Below, piece by piece: positions 11,843 through 21,479 of a stretch of 64,000 nucleotides of DNA. Under the pieces are notes generated by a model that was not told the origin of the DNA, ran no database searches, and saw only the letters and a list, made by a program, of their open reading frames with translations. The stretch is from contig CM054140.1 of assembly GCA_028751875.1 (NCBI GenBank), positions 10,417,272 through 10,481,271 on the forward strand, read 5' to 3'. How positions within the stretch are numbered: the first letter of the stretch is position 1; the number at the start of each line of letters is the position of its first letter. The translations under genes and the position numbers were made by a program. Origin of the DNA: Rapana venosa (lineage: Eukaryota; Mollusca; Gastropoda; Neogastropoda; Muricidae).

Positions 11843-12194
11843 AAAACAGGAGGTTTTGGCATATTGTGAGTTAGGTTTTTTACTGTTGGAAAGAGCAAGA
11901 GTTTACCGGATCAGACGGAATGTAGGGACAGGAAGCCCTGTCACAGACTCGGTGTTTAAATGTTTGTGGTTGTTGTTACCCTCCCCCCCCCCTTTCCCCC
12001 ATTAGCAATGGGCGAAAGTGTTAGGCACCAATTAATCTGAATCGTAATGTAAACACTTCACCATGTTGTGGAATCCATGCATGTCGACCATTTGGGCCTG
12101 TAGAAATGATACATTTATTTCTGAAAATACGTGTTTTGTGCCAGGGCCCTTCCCCACTGTCCCCCTTGGGAAATGGGCTTTAACAGCTTATTAC

Positions 12195-12200
12195 AATAAA
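12195..12200 (+). promoter_or_regulatory. Candidate polyadenylation signal AATAAA
   Basis: AATAAA followed by TATTGTCACTGTACTG, about 690 bp after the stop of the 325-codon ORF. The same hexamer is kept in the noisy copy near 4514. Chance occurrence is common in AT-rich DNA, so this is only a candidate. Confidence 0.25.
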
Positions 12201-12215
12201 ATATTGTCACTGTAC

Positions 12216-12981
12216 TGTTTTCTCTCTCTCTCCTCCTCTTCTCTTCCTCTCTCTTTCTCTCTCTCTCTCTTTTCCCTTTCTCTTTCTTCTCTTCTTTTCT
12301 CTTCTTTTTTTTTTCTTCTCTTCACCCCCTTTTCTTCTCTTTCTTTTTTCTCTCTCTTCTCTCCTTCTCTTTTCTCTCTCTCCCCTCTTTTTCCCTCTCT
12401 TCTTTTTTTTCCCCCTTTCTCTCTTTCTTGTTTTCTTTCCCACTTCTTCATCTTTTCTCTCTCTCTTTTCCCCTCTTTTCTTTTCTTTCTCTCTTCCTTT
12501 TCCTTTTTCTCTTTTTCTTACTCTCTTCTCTTCTCTCTCTTCTCTCTTTTTCTTCCTTTCTCTTTTTTTTCTCTTCTCTCTCTCACTACCTCTCTTTTTC
12601 TCCTCTTTTCTCTCTCTCTCTCTTCTTTCCTCTCTCTCTCTTTTCTTCTCTTTCTCTTTTTTTATTCTTATTTTTCTCTCTCTCTCTTCTCTTTTTTCTT
12701 TGTTTTTTCTCTCACTCTCTTCTCTTTCTTTTCTCTCTCTTTACTCTCTCATCTTCTTCTTTTTTTTCTTCTCTCTTTTTTCTTTCTCCCCCCCTCTCTC
12801 TTTTTTTTTTTTCTTCTTCTATGCTCTTTTCCCTTTCTCTTCTCTCTCTTCTTTCTCTTTCTTCTTTTCTTTTCTCTCTCTCTCTTTTTCTCTCTCTTCT
12901 TTCTTTTCTTTCTCTCTCTCTCTCTTCTCTTCTTTTCCCCTTCTCTCTCTTCTCTTGTCTTTTTTTCCCCACTCTCTCTCA

Positions 12982-13039
<58 letters not shown>

Positions 13040-13094
13040 TCTTCTCTTCTCTTCTCTCCTCTCTCTCCACTCTCCTCTTTTCTCTTTCTCTCTC

Positions 13095-13149
<55 letters not shown>

Positions 13150-13468
13150 CTCTCTCTCTCTCTTCTCTTCTCTTCTCTTTTCTCTCTCTCTCTCACTACC
13201 TCTCTCTCTCTCTCTTCTTCTCTCTCTCTCTCTTCTTTTCTCTCTCTTCTCTCTCTTTATTCTCTTATCTTCTCTCTCTCTCTCTCTCTTTCTTTGTCTC
13301 TCTCTCTCACTCTCTCTCTCTTCTCTTTTCTCTCTCTCTTACTCTCTCACTCTCTCTCTCTTTCTGTTCTCTCTCTCTTCTTCTTCTCTTCTCCCCCCCT
13401 CTCTCTCACTCTCTTCTCTTCTCTCTCTTCATGCTCTCTCTCTCTTCTCTTCTCTTTCTTTCTTCTTT

Positions 13469-13510
<42 letters not shown>

Positions 13511-13625
13511 CTCTCTCTCTCTTCTCTTCCCTTCTCTTTTCTCTCTCTCTCTCTCTCTCTCTCTTCTTCTCTCTTCTCTCTTCTATCTCTCTCTCTCTTC
13601 TCTTTCTTTCTTCTCTCTCTTCTCT

Positions 13626-13657
<32 letters not shown>

Positions 13658-13783
13658 CTCTCTCTTTTCTCTCTCTCTCTCTCTCTTCTTCTTTATCTTC
13701 TCTCTCTCTCTCACTCTCTCTCCTCTCTTCTCTTCTCTTCCCCCCCTCCCCTCTTCTCTCCCCCCCCTCTCTCTCTCTTCTCT
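12216..13783. repeat. 1.6-kb polypyrimidine/polypurine tract
   Basis: Almost uninterrupted C/T on the plus strand: CT dinucleotides with TTC, TTCTC and CCT variants, and only scattered A. It abuts LINE-B 3' UTR at 13786. The 577- and 465-codon Ser/Leu/Phe frames across it are repeat translations. Such tracts can form intramolecular triplexes (general knowledge). Confidence 0.95.
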
Positions 13784-13785
13784 TC

Positions 13786-14018
13786 GACATGTGTGAGTGT
13801 CTGTGTGCTTTTGAAAAACATTTGACTATTGAAAAGTTATTCATCGATTTTGTCTGCAGCGCACCATGTTTGTAATATCTGTTTAAACTATTATTTATCA
13901 TCGATTGCATGACTGTGTAAGATTAGGTTGAATGCATGCGCTTTAATTTGTCTTTGCAAGATATAGCGCTATGTAGGTTCCATTTATTATTATCATTATT
14001 ATTATTATTATTATTATT
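13786..14018 (+). mobile_element. LINE-B 3' UTR with GCGCT tail and (ATT)n
   Basis: Matches 29660-29890, the 3' UTR behind a LINE-B reverse transcriptase. Shared landmarks are TGCTTTTGAAAAACATTTGA, GTCTGCAGCGCACCATGTTT, GGTTGAATGCATGCGCTTTA and AAGATATAGCGCTATGTAGG, ending in an ATT repeat. The pyrimidine tract replaces the coding part upstream. Confidence 0.85.
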
Positions 14019-14021
14019 ATT

Positions 14022-14535
14022 TGAGAGGGCAATCCACTATAGATCATATGTTTACTCTACTTGCATTTATCCAGAAACAGTTTGCTCATAACCGTAAGCT
14101 CTATGTAGCATTTATTGACTTTGAAAAGGCATTTGATTCTGTTAATAGAAACTTGTTATGGCCTATTCTCCTGAAAAATGGCGTGAAGCGTAAATTATTA
14201 CGTTGTTTGAGAGCCATGGATCAGAATGTCAAAAGCAGAATAAGATGTGCATCTAAGCTGACGGACATAATATAGTGCACCACGGGGGTCAAACAGGGTG
14301 ATGTATGTAGCCCTCTTTTGTTTTCTGTTTTCATTAATGAGTTAGCCATGGAAGTCATTAATAAGGGCAAACATGGTGCCACTTTTTTTGTTTGGGGGGG
14401 GGGGGGGTTGCTATTGGTTTCCTTCTTATTTTGTTTTCGTCTTTTTTGTTTGTTTGGGGATTTTCCTAGAGAGCGAGTTGTAAAAAAAAGGCATGTTTGT
14501 TTATACCATAACCCTCTTTAGATAAAATAAATTAA
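14022..14535 (+). mobile_element. LINE-E reverse transcriptase fragment, truncated at both ends
   Basis: A frame from 14022 encodes the start of a non-LTR reverse transcriptase domain: RGQSTIDHMFTL, then the palm motif YVAFIDFEKAFDSVNR (about 14100-14150). After an in-frame TAG (14273-14275) come TGVKQGDVCSPLLFSVFINE and a short remnant to about 14385. A G run (14395-14408) follows, then a 3' end at 14460-14535 resembling the LINE-A terminus (GTAAAAAAAAGGCATG and an AT-rich tail). The finger, thumb and endonuclease parts are missing. It cannot be active. Confidence 0.85.
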
Positions 14536-14550
14536 AAATCCCTCTCCTTA

Positions 14551-14742
14551 TTGGTTCGCTCTCTCTCTCTCATCGCGAGTGGGGATATTTTGAACCGGTT
14601 AAAAGAGTTCGATGATCAGTTTAGAAATAGAATGGGCAATCTTTCTAGTGCACTAAAAGAAGTGATGGCAACAACTGACCGAGCTGCCAGAGAACAAGTT
14701 CTTTGTGTGGAGATATGCCGTAGTTATTCCAGTGATGCCTGA
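14551..14742 (+). CDS. Possible coding fragment of unknown origin
   Basis: Open for about 64 codons, with protein-like composition: DILNRLKEFDDQFRNRMGNL then SSALKEVMATTDRAAREQVL. This is an amphipathic, probably helical segment, unlike the repeat translations around it. A pyrimidine run and an AG near 14575 could serve as an acceptor, but there is no convincing donor. It directly follows a LINE terminus and may be a remnant of another element or an exon. I do not recognise it. Confidence 0.25.
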   Translation: MVRSLSLIASGDILNRLKEFDDQFRNRMGNLSSALKEVMATTDRAAREQVLCVEICRSYSSDA

Positions 14743-14802
14743 TAGCAGTGTGAAGTTGTTACATGAGAGACCAGCGATTGAAGAGATAGTGATCTGTATC
14801 AC

Positions 14803-14883
<81 letters not shown>
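14803..14883. repeat. (AT)n microsatellite
   Basis: About 40 uninterrupted AT units, self-complementary and able to extrude as a cruciform. Confidence 0.95.
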
Positions 14884-14885
<2 letters not shown>

Positions 14886-14935
14886 ATTTATACTTTGTAA
14901 TTATTGCAAAGTGTTCTTGTAATTATTGCAAGGGG

Positions 14936-15197
14936 AGCGCTTGTTTTTCCCCAGCTAATGTTAAGCAGCATGGAGCGTGGTTACCACTTGGATGGGTGAC
15001 TGTTTGGGCGCCTTGTCTTCATTACAGTGCCCCAGTCCACCCAGCTGTAAATGGGCACCTGCCTCTTTAGGGCCAGAGAAGGTAAAGCAGCAAGGGAGAG
15101 GAGATGGGCGCCGCCCTCAATATGCTAGCCCCTTGAGAAGTTGAGGTCTCCGATGCCTCAATCCCCTACGACCACGTAGGTTATGGGACACCTTTAC
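14936..15197 (+). mobile_element. tRNA/5S-type SINE copy
   Basis: The 5S-rRNA-like block GTTAAGCAGCATGGAGCGTG, then TTGGATGGGTGACTG (about 14960-15003), is followed by the family body. Body landmarks are AGCTGTAAATGGGCACCTGC, GAGATGGGCGCCGCCCTCAA and TTATGGGACACCTTTACG. The tRNA-like A-box head is missing or diverged here (compare 30297-30595). Confidence 0.85.
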
Positions 15198-15394
15198 GTT
15201 TAGTTATTGCAAACCCATGTTGTGGATTTCCTTGCCATGCCATGATGTTTGATTTGGGCTGTCACTGACTGTGTTCTCTTTTCAATTCATGTGTTGTGCC
15301 CAGTCCTTGTCCCTATGTCCCTTTGTTGAATGGGCGTAAAGCATTGTCCTTGTCTCTCTCTTTCTGTCTGTCTGCCTGTCTGTCTGTCTGTCTA

Positions 15395-15413
15395 CCTCCG
15401 TCCACACACACAC

Positions 15414-15446
<33 letters not shown>

Positions 15447-15512
15447 CAAGCCATTGCCAATGTCTCCTCTCTTTTTCTGTGGGTTGGTCTGTTGATCTTT
15501 CTCCCTCCCTCC

Positions 15513-15546
<34 letters not shown>
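15395..15546. repeat. (CA)n and (CT)n microsatellites
   Basis: CA repeat at 15403-15445 and CT repeat at 15513-15546, with about 65 bp of unique sequence between. Nothing else is recognised between 15200 and 15780. Confidence 0.85.
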
Positions 15547-15548
<2 letters not shown>

Positions 15549-15782
15549 GTGTTGCTTATGCTAATGACAGATAAAACTTCTAACAGTAATCATGTTTGTT
15601 CATTGCTTTCGCTCTGTTTGAAATGTACAGTAATCAATCAGTCTAGAGTACAATGTAGGCGGAGCAGTGTTTGTCGTGGCTGTTAAAACCAGGATGTGGA
15701 ATGCAATGGTTGATGATTATCTAGGCAGTTGTGTATTTTTTTTATCTTCTTGATTGGGCCGTTTGGGCCTGAAAATTTTCCC

Positions 15783-16090
15783 CCATCCATTAGACCATGA
15801 GTGGTGGTCTGGGCGCTAGTCTTTCGGATGAGACGATTAACCGAGGTCCCTTGTGTTACACAAAATTATTCAGCGCACGTAAAAGAACCCACGGCAACAA
15901 GAGAGTTGTCCCTGGCAAAATTCTTAGAAAAAAGCCACTCTGATAGGGAAACAAATACAGTTTGCAGACAAACAAACAAACATAAAAAAGGGTGCCTCTG
16001 CTCTTGTGGCGACGCGCTCTCCCCAGGGAGAGCAGCCCGAATTTCACGCAGAGAAATCTCGTGACTTGAAGTGGTATAATGAAATAAAAT
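15783..16090 (+). mobile_element. SINE-2 body (head missing)
   Basis: Matches the fuller copy at 39892-40290. It includes TTAGACCATGAGTGGTGGTC, the shared block TTTCGGATGAGACGATTAAC, then GCACGTAAAAGAACCCACGG and GAAAAAAGCCACTCTGATAG. It ends in CTCTCCCCAGGGAGAGCAGC and a GAAAT-rich tail. The tRNA-like promoter half is absent. Confidence 0.85.
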
Positions 16091-16117
16091 AATGAAATGA
16101 AATAATAATGAATTAAT

Positions 16118-16209
16118 GATGGTCACCCATCCAAGTGGTGACCACACTGGATGCTGCACAACCATAGCTGGGGAAAGTGAGTGCTCTGACCACTGAGCTG
16201 TCCCGTATG
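16118..16209 (-). mobile_element. tRNA/5S-type SINE, 5' head only
   Basis: On the minus strand: GGGACAGCTCAGTGGTCAGA (tRNA-like A box), then the 5S-like block ending TTGGATGGGTGACCATC. The body is missing, so this is a 3'-truncated or interrupted copy. Confidence 0.8.
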
Positions 16210-16304
16210 CACAGTGTGTACTGGTTCATAAAACAAAGAGAAAAGAGCATGCTGCCTGCCCAAAGAACTTGATACACTCCCCACACTACACCAAGGCAGA
16301 CAGG

Positions 16305-16705
16305 ATGGCCTGGATGGTTAGAACTTGGGTATTGCACTCATGATCTGCTGACCAGGGTTCGAATCCCGTTCAAAGGGATATTTTCCTCTGAAGTTAACAT
16401 CAGTGCTGACTCCTCTCCAGCCAAAAAGTCCTTAGGCTGATACTTTAAACCCTACTGGAATCTATGCTCTAATGATTATTTGGGTTGTTGGTGCATTGGA
16501 TTTAATTCATTGTTAAATAATGTGCGAACACATGCAGAACATCTTATGCACACGTTAAAACTTTTTCCACTTTTCGGAAGAGTAGGCCATTGTGTGCGAG
16601 TAGGAATAGGTAACAAGTGTTCGCAAAACTGCACGCACGTGGGGACAATGATGAATGAAAGCGCTTTGATTTTTTTGTGTGCAAGATGTAGTGCTGTATA
16701 AATTC
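16305..16705 (+). mobile_element. SINE-1 with LINE-B-like 3' tail
   Basis: Head with B box GGTTCGAATCC at 16356-16366 and an A-box-like TGGCCTGGATGG near 16308-16319. The body runs to about 16640 with a small insertion near 16455-16500. It then ends with GAAAGCGCTTTGATTTTTTT and AAATTCCATG, the LINE-B terminus, before an ATT repeat. The shared 3' end supports LINE-B as the retrotransposition partner (inference). Confidence 0.85.
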
Positions 16706-16707
16706 CA

Positions 16708-16708
16708 T

Positions 16709-16778
<70 letters not shown>

Positions 16779-16790
16779 TACTACTACTCT
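16708..16790. repeat. (ATT)n microsatellite
   Basis: About 24 ATT units ending in a few ACT units, growing from the 3' end of the preceding SINE. Confidence 0.95.
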
Positions 16791-16791
16791 C

Positions 16792-17003
16792 CTTGGGATG
16801 ACGCTATAAACTGAGGCCTCGTGTGCGAACGCATGCAGAACATCTTGCGCACACGTCAAACCTGTTCCGCTTTTCAAAAGAGTAGGCCATTGTGTACTGG
16901 TGGGAACAAATGACAAAATTTAGAAAACCGCATACACACGGGGACTAGACGTAAAAAGCGCAGGAGTACTTATTCCGTTATCCTCGATATCAAGAATAAA
17001 TGT
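16792..17003 (+). mobile_element. SINE-1, 5'-truncated
   Basis: Starts at CCTTGGGATGACGCTATAAA and runs through the body to TTATCCTCGATATCAAGAAT. It directly follows the ATT array of the previous copy. Confidence 0.85.
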
Positions 17004-17079
17004 TTTACAATCTCTCTCTGTCTTAGAGGGAGAATAGAACTAGATTTGTTTTATGTATTTATTCTTTCTTTCTTTATTT

Positions 17080-17172
17080 ATTTATTCTTTTATATCGAGG
17101 ATAATGGAATAAGCACTCATGTACTTTTTTTTTTACATCCATTCCCCGTGTGTATGCGGTTTTGTAAATTAT
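17080..17172 (-). mobile_element. SINE-1 3' end, antisense
   Basis: Reverse complement of the SINE-1 3' end: TATATCGAGGATAATGGAAT up to ATGCGGTTTTGTAAATT. It ends about 20 bp before the tentative 53-nt exon. Confidence 0.85.
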
Positions 17173-17193
17173 GTGTGTGATTGTGTGTTATAG

Positions 17194-17246
17194 GTAGTTA
17201 CGCAAACAAAGCACTGCGGGCAATGAAGGAAACCAAACGAAGAGAG
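17194..17246 (+). CDS. GCNT-like: Tentative 53-nt exon of the GCNT-like gene (stem region)
   Basis: Bounded by TTATAG at 17188-17193 and a strong donor, GTGAGT, at 17247. It ends in phase 0, as the next exon requires. Read in that frame it has no stop and gives SYANKALRAMKETKRRE, a basic, helical segment suitable for the stem between membrane anchor and catalytic domain. Its first two bases complete a codon begun in an unseen upstream exon. The acceptor has a poor pyrimidine tract (GT-rich), and the sequence is not conserved enough in the family to confirm by eye. Support rests on splice sites and phase only. Upstream exon or exons with the start codon and signal anchor (roughly 25-40 residues by family length) were not found. 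Confidence 0.5.
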
Positions 17247-17466
17247 GTGAGTAGCTGTAAATGAATGATTCAATGAGTGAGTACTTAATAGAGCGCAGAA
17301 AAACCTGTACACTCCTGGTGTGTTTACGTCGTAGCTGGGCTGGTGGGGGGGAGGGGGTGGGGGGGAGGCAGATAGGTAAAAATTGTGTACAAAATATAGG
17401 GGGACGGGTGGGGGCAGAGATGTCAATGATACTAGTTGCTGGCATGCACACATGTGCGCAAGCCTG

Positions 17467-17468
17467 TC

Positions 17469-17501
<33 letters not shown>

Positions 17502-17605
17502 GCACGCACGCACGCACACACGCACACACACACACACATGAGTGCTTATTCCATTATCCTCGATATAAAAGAATAAATACATAAAAGAATAAATAAATAA
17601 ATAAG
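17467..17605. repeat. (CA)n plus SINE-1 3' tail
   Basis: CA/CACG repeat at 17471-17537, then a short SINE-1 terminus (TGAGTGCTTATTCCATTATC) at 17538-17570 and AAATA repeats to 17605. Confidence 0.85.
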
Positions 17606-17681
17606 TAAACACACAACACACACAACTGCCATGTTTATGGAATTTATTTTTTTCATTAATAGTCATTACTCTCTCTCACCC

Positions 17682-17818
<137 letters not shown>

Positions 17819-17879
17819 GGACGTGAGCGCGCACGCGCGCAGGTGTGTATGAGTATGTGTGTGCGTGTATATGTATGTG

Positions 17880-18181
<302 letters not shown>

Positions 18182-18216
18182 CTCTCTCGTTCTGTATTCC
18201 CTGTTGTCCAAACCAG

Positions 18217-18486
18217 GTAAGGGCCTATTTGGAGCAACGAGCGGTGAAGGTGAAGGAGGTGGACTGCCGAAAAATCTTCCTGGGGGACAAAACTGAGGTG
18301 GAGAGGGCTGGCCAGCTGGAGGGCCGTATGACCAACATCACCAGCGATGGCCAAGTGTCTGAGATGGCCGCCAGCCGCTGTGGGCAATTTCTCTCTGAGC
18401 ACCGCTTCATCCTCCACTCTTTGACAGACGAGGAACGAGACTTTCCCATTGCTTTCAGCATCCTGGCTTTCAAAACAGCCGCTCAG
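18217..18486 (+). CDS. GCNT-like: GCNT-like beta-1,6-N-acetylglucosaminyltransferase, exon (90 codons)
   Basis: First confidently identified exon of a GT14 enzyme, which transfers GlcNAc from UDP-GlcNAc in beta-1,6 linkage to make core-2 O-glycan or I branches in the Golgi. Counting from this exon, residues 17-24 read CRKIFLGD, the conserved start of the lumenal domain. Cys17 and Cys55 sit where the family has disulphide cysteines, and residues 75-82 (DFPIAFSI) open the Rossmann-like fold. Acceptor CAG before GTAAGG; donor GTGTGT at 18487. Both ends are phase 0 and the length is 270 nt. The five exons lie at 17194-17246, here, 21088-21428, 22677-22906 and 24620-24936. From this exon to the stop there are 385 codons. 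Whether it is closest to GCNT1, 3 or 4 cannot be told by eye. Confidence 0.9.
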
Positions 18487-18488
18487 GT

Positions 18489-18528
<40 letters not shown>

Positions 18529-18531
18529 GTG

Positions 18532-18575
<44 letters not shown>

Positions 18576-18580
18576 AGAGA
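18487..18580. repeat. (GT)n then (GA)n starting at the splice donor
   Basis: The intron opens GTGTGTATG and runs straight into about 20 GT units (to 18530), then GA repeats to 18580. Confidence 0.95.
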
Positions 18581-18639
18581 ACTCGGGAACTCAGGATTTT
18601 AATTGTCAGACTGCTGGCCTATATACAAGGGGGTAGACA

Positions 18640-18775
18640 AAAAAAAAAAGCACATGAGTGCTTATTCCATTATCCTAGATATAAAAAAAAGTCATCTGAG
18701 CGTTTTGATTTGTTGCTTTACAAGATTCAGCGCTACATAAATTCCATACATTATGAATTCCATACACCAAGGGGG
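18640..18775 (+). mobile_element. SINE-1 3' end with LINE-B-like terminus
   Basis: AGTGCTTATTCCATTATCCT, then GAGCGTTTTGATTTGTTGCT and TTCAGCGCTACATAAATTCC. The same arrangement occurs at 26930-27035. Confidence 0.8.
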
Positions 18776-18779
18776 TAGA

Positions 18780-19225
18780 CATTTTGACAAAAGAAACTGC
18801 AAACAAAACAGTACAATAAACATAAATAGTATTGGCATTATCAAGATTGATTTTCAAAAGAAACATGAACCACTTCACCTTTTTGTACACCAGTTATACT
18901 GAACAAAATTCTCGGGCTTTCAGAGCATAGAATATATACATACTCAAATGTTTTCATTGGCAAACATTTTCCCCATTCACAATAGTTTGAAGGCATTGTT
19001 CACTTGCATTAGTGAGGTTCTTTGATAGGTTCTTCTTCCTGAAGTCTGTAACCTTCGTACATTCTGAGAGAAAACGGATTTTAGTTTTAATTTTGTTACC
19101 AAAAGGGCACTTTTTAGATTTATCATTGTGTCTGTTATTTACATTTAAATGACCAATTCCAAGTCGAAATTTAACCAGTAGCCTACATACCTGAATTTCC
19201 CTATCGTGATAAGAGTAAGGCATTT
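18780..19225 (-). mobile_element. LINE C-terminal fragment, antisense
   Basis: The minus strand (18957-19223) encodes a segment resembling the end of a LINE ORF2. It has VCRLLVKFRLGIGHLNVNN and a Cys-containing part (KKCPFGNK, FLSECTKVTDFRKK) like the C-terminal Cys motif of CR1-type elements. Frames outside this are broken. It lies in an intron of the GCNT-like gene, in opposite orientation. Confidence 0.6.
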
Positions 19226-19299
19226 TTCAGGCAGTGACAGTGATTTAAATGACCAGTATGTTTCTGGTGGGGGAGGGGATGGGGAGAGAAGGGTATAGG

Positions 19300-20590
19300 T
19301 GGGATGTAATAATAATAATAATAATAATACATGGAATTTATATAGCGCTATATCTTGCAACAAAACAAATCAGAGCGCTTTCATTCATCCTACCCATTCA
19401 CATGCAGCCAGTTACAATTAAGAGGATTTTTTTTTTTACAAGTTCAAGTGTATACACACACCCTTGCACACACGCACGCACACACACGCACACCCACATA
19501 AAGGTTTACTCTCCGGCAGGGTGATGCGGTTTGGGCTGTTGAGGACAGGGACAAAAATGGAATGGAACAAGTGGGGAGAATCTTAGCTTTGAAATAAATG
19601 TGTCTTGAGGCCGGATTTAAAAGCGTCATAAGAAGGCTTTTGGCGAAAGGAGAGATGTGGGTCATTCCAGATCAATGGACCAGAAACAGAGAAAGAGCGA
19701 CGGCCAACAGTGGACTGGTTGAATCTAGGTATTCTTAAGCACAAGGTATCTGCAGCAGAGCGGAAGGAACGAGAAGGTGTGTACAGGTGAAGACATTCAC
19801 AGAGGTAGGAAGGTGCTGTTTTATGGAGGCATTTCTAACAGAGGGTACTGATCTTATAGTTTACTCTCTGTGGCGCAATCAGTGGAGAGATCGCAAGAGA
19901 GGGGTAATGTGCTCAGATTTTTTCTTTCTGAGGACTAGGCGAGCTGCAGAGTTTTGTATACGTTGAAGGGAGTGGATAGAGATGATGCTAGCAGACCAGC
20001 CAGAAGAGAATTGCAATAGTCCAGACGTGAGAGAATGAGAGACGTGACTTGTTTGGATGTTGCATCAGTGGACAGGTACTTTCGAACTGCACTGATGCGC
20101 CGCAATTGATAGTAGCACGACTGGCAGGTTTGGGTGATGAATTTTTGCATAGAGAGTGTGTTGTCTATAACGACCCCTAGATATTTCACAGCAGTAGATA
20201 GAGAGACAGACGTATTGCCGAATTCTATTGAAGCTGTTGTGACGGAAGAGAGTTTGTTTTTGGTCCCTACAAGCATGGCTTCGGTTTTATCTGTATTTAG
20301 CTGTAGCTTGTTCTGTATCATCCAATTTTGGATATCTTGAAGGGAATATAACATAGTAATCAAGAGAGAAGGAAGATTTTCAGGAGTATCACTGCTGAGA
20401 ATTTGAGAGTGATCTGCATATGATGTAAATGATATAAAGGATGGTTGATCTGATGACGATTTATTATGTGTGAAAGAAGAGCAGTGTAGAGAGTGAAAAG
20501 AACAGGGCCGAGAACTGATCCCTGTGGAACTCCACGCAAAACAAATGGGAGAAGGCGGGGAGTAATGTAGGAGCGTGGGTCATGAAGGTG
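19300..20590 (-). mobile_element. LINE-B reverse transcriptase fragment, antisense in the intron
   Basis: The minus strand reads GVPQGSVLGPVLF near 20500-20545, then a YADHSQI-like motif near 20400-20425. The open stretch 19935-20363 has WMIQNKLQLNTDKTEAMLVG, KYLGVVIDNTLSM and LILSRLDYCNSLLAG. The 3' end is the LINE-B terminus (AGATATAGCGCTATATAAAT, ATT repeat) at 19305-19380. At least one frameshift separates the palm motif from the thumb, and the 5' half is missing. A sister copy lies at 28763-29912. Confidence 0.85.
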
Positions 20591-21087
20591 TGTGTATGTG
20601 TTGGGGGGGGAGGGTATAAAATATTTTTGGACGTATTATTCTGAAAGGAATCTTCCTGTGTGCTTCATCTCAGATCAGATCCCATCTGCTTGTTTATCGC
20701 CCCTTCCGACCATTGAGGCCATATCAGGGATGTCTCCTTGTCAAGGTTTTAAAACTCAAGTTAAAATTGTGCAAATATATCCAGATCAAAGTTAGATCCT
20801 GAGCAGTCGGCAGGTAAACCAAACAGAGCTACAGTCACCTTGCTGCAGCCCTGTCCATGCCTGTGCTTTGTGAGGGAGAGGTGGTTTGGATTTATTTTTA
20901 ATTATTTGAGTTGTTTGTTGTTTTGCTTTGGCATTTCTCTCGAGGACATTTTTTGTTCAGTCAGGGTAGGGGTAGTGGGGGGGGGGGGGGGCAATACTTC
21001 AGTTGTTTCTATTTTTGTGTGTTTATTTTTACGAAAAGCTTTTGTGCTTTCGGTAATAACTCACTCCCCTTATTCCGTGATGCCCAG
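20591..21087. other. Intron sequence before the 21088 exon
   Basis: No gene or recognised repeat except a G run at 20979-20991. Ends in ...CCGTGATGCCCAG, the acceptor of the next GCNT exon. Confidence 0.5.
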
Positions 21088-21428
21088 GTAGTGGAATTAC
21101 TGAAGGCGGTCTACCGGCCCCAAAATGTCTACTGCATCCACGCAGACCAAAAATCGCCTCCAGAATTCCGTCAGGCCATGGAAGCCGTGGCAGGCTGCTT
21201 CCCCAACGTCTTCATAGCTTCCCGCTCCATCAGCGTCCACTGGGGATTCTACACTATTCTGGAACCGGAGATCGTCTGCATGGGAGACCTGTGGAAGCGC
21301 AGCAAGGCGTGGAAATACCTGATCAACCTGACGGGGCAGGAGTACCCCCTGAAAACCAACTACGAGCTGGTGAAGATCCTGACGGCTTTCAACGGATCCA
21401 ACGACATCTCCTCAGCCCCACCCCTCAC
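21088..21428 (+). CDS. GCNT-like: GCNT-like enzyme, exon with nucleotide-binding core
   Basis: Phase 0 start after CCCAG; ends two bases into a codon at donor GTGAGG (21429). Residues 91-203 (numbered from 18217) hold the GT14 core: LLKAVYRPQNVYCIHADQK (94-112), CFPNVFIASRSISVHWG (127-143) and KYLINLTGQEYPLKTN (166-181). Cys106, Cys127 and Cys154 have spacings of 21 and 27, the same as family disulphide cysteines 151, 172 and 199 of mouse core-2 enzyme (numbering from memory). The position of the free Cys217 is Thr172 here, so that cysteine is absent. NLTG (170-173) and NGSN (192-195) are glycosylation sequons. Confidence 0.93.
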
Positions 21429-21479
21429 GTGAGGCTCCTTCATTCTTAGCGTGCATATTTGATCTTCTGCATCTGTATA

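Noticed and set aside
12063..13875. Frames of 391-577 codons rich in Ser, Leu and Phe
   Set aside because: They are translations of the CT/TTC tract. Purine scarcity removes stop codons in every frame, and there is no non-repetitive domain.
14022..14275. Active retrotransposon
   Set aside because: The reverse transcriptase fragment is truncated at both ends and has an in-frame TAG. All other LINE fragments here are also truncated or frameshifted.
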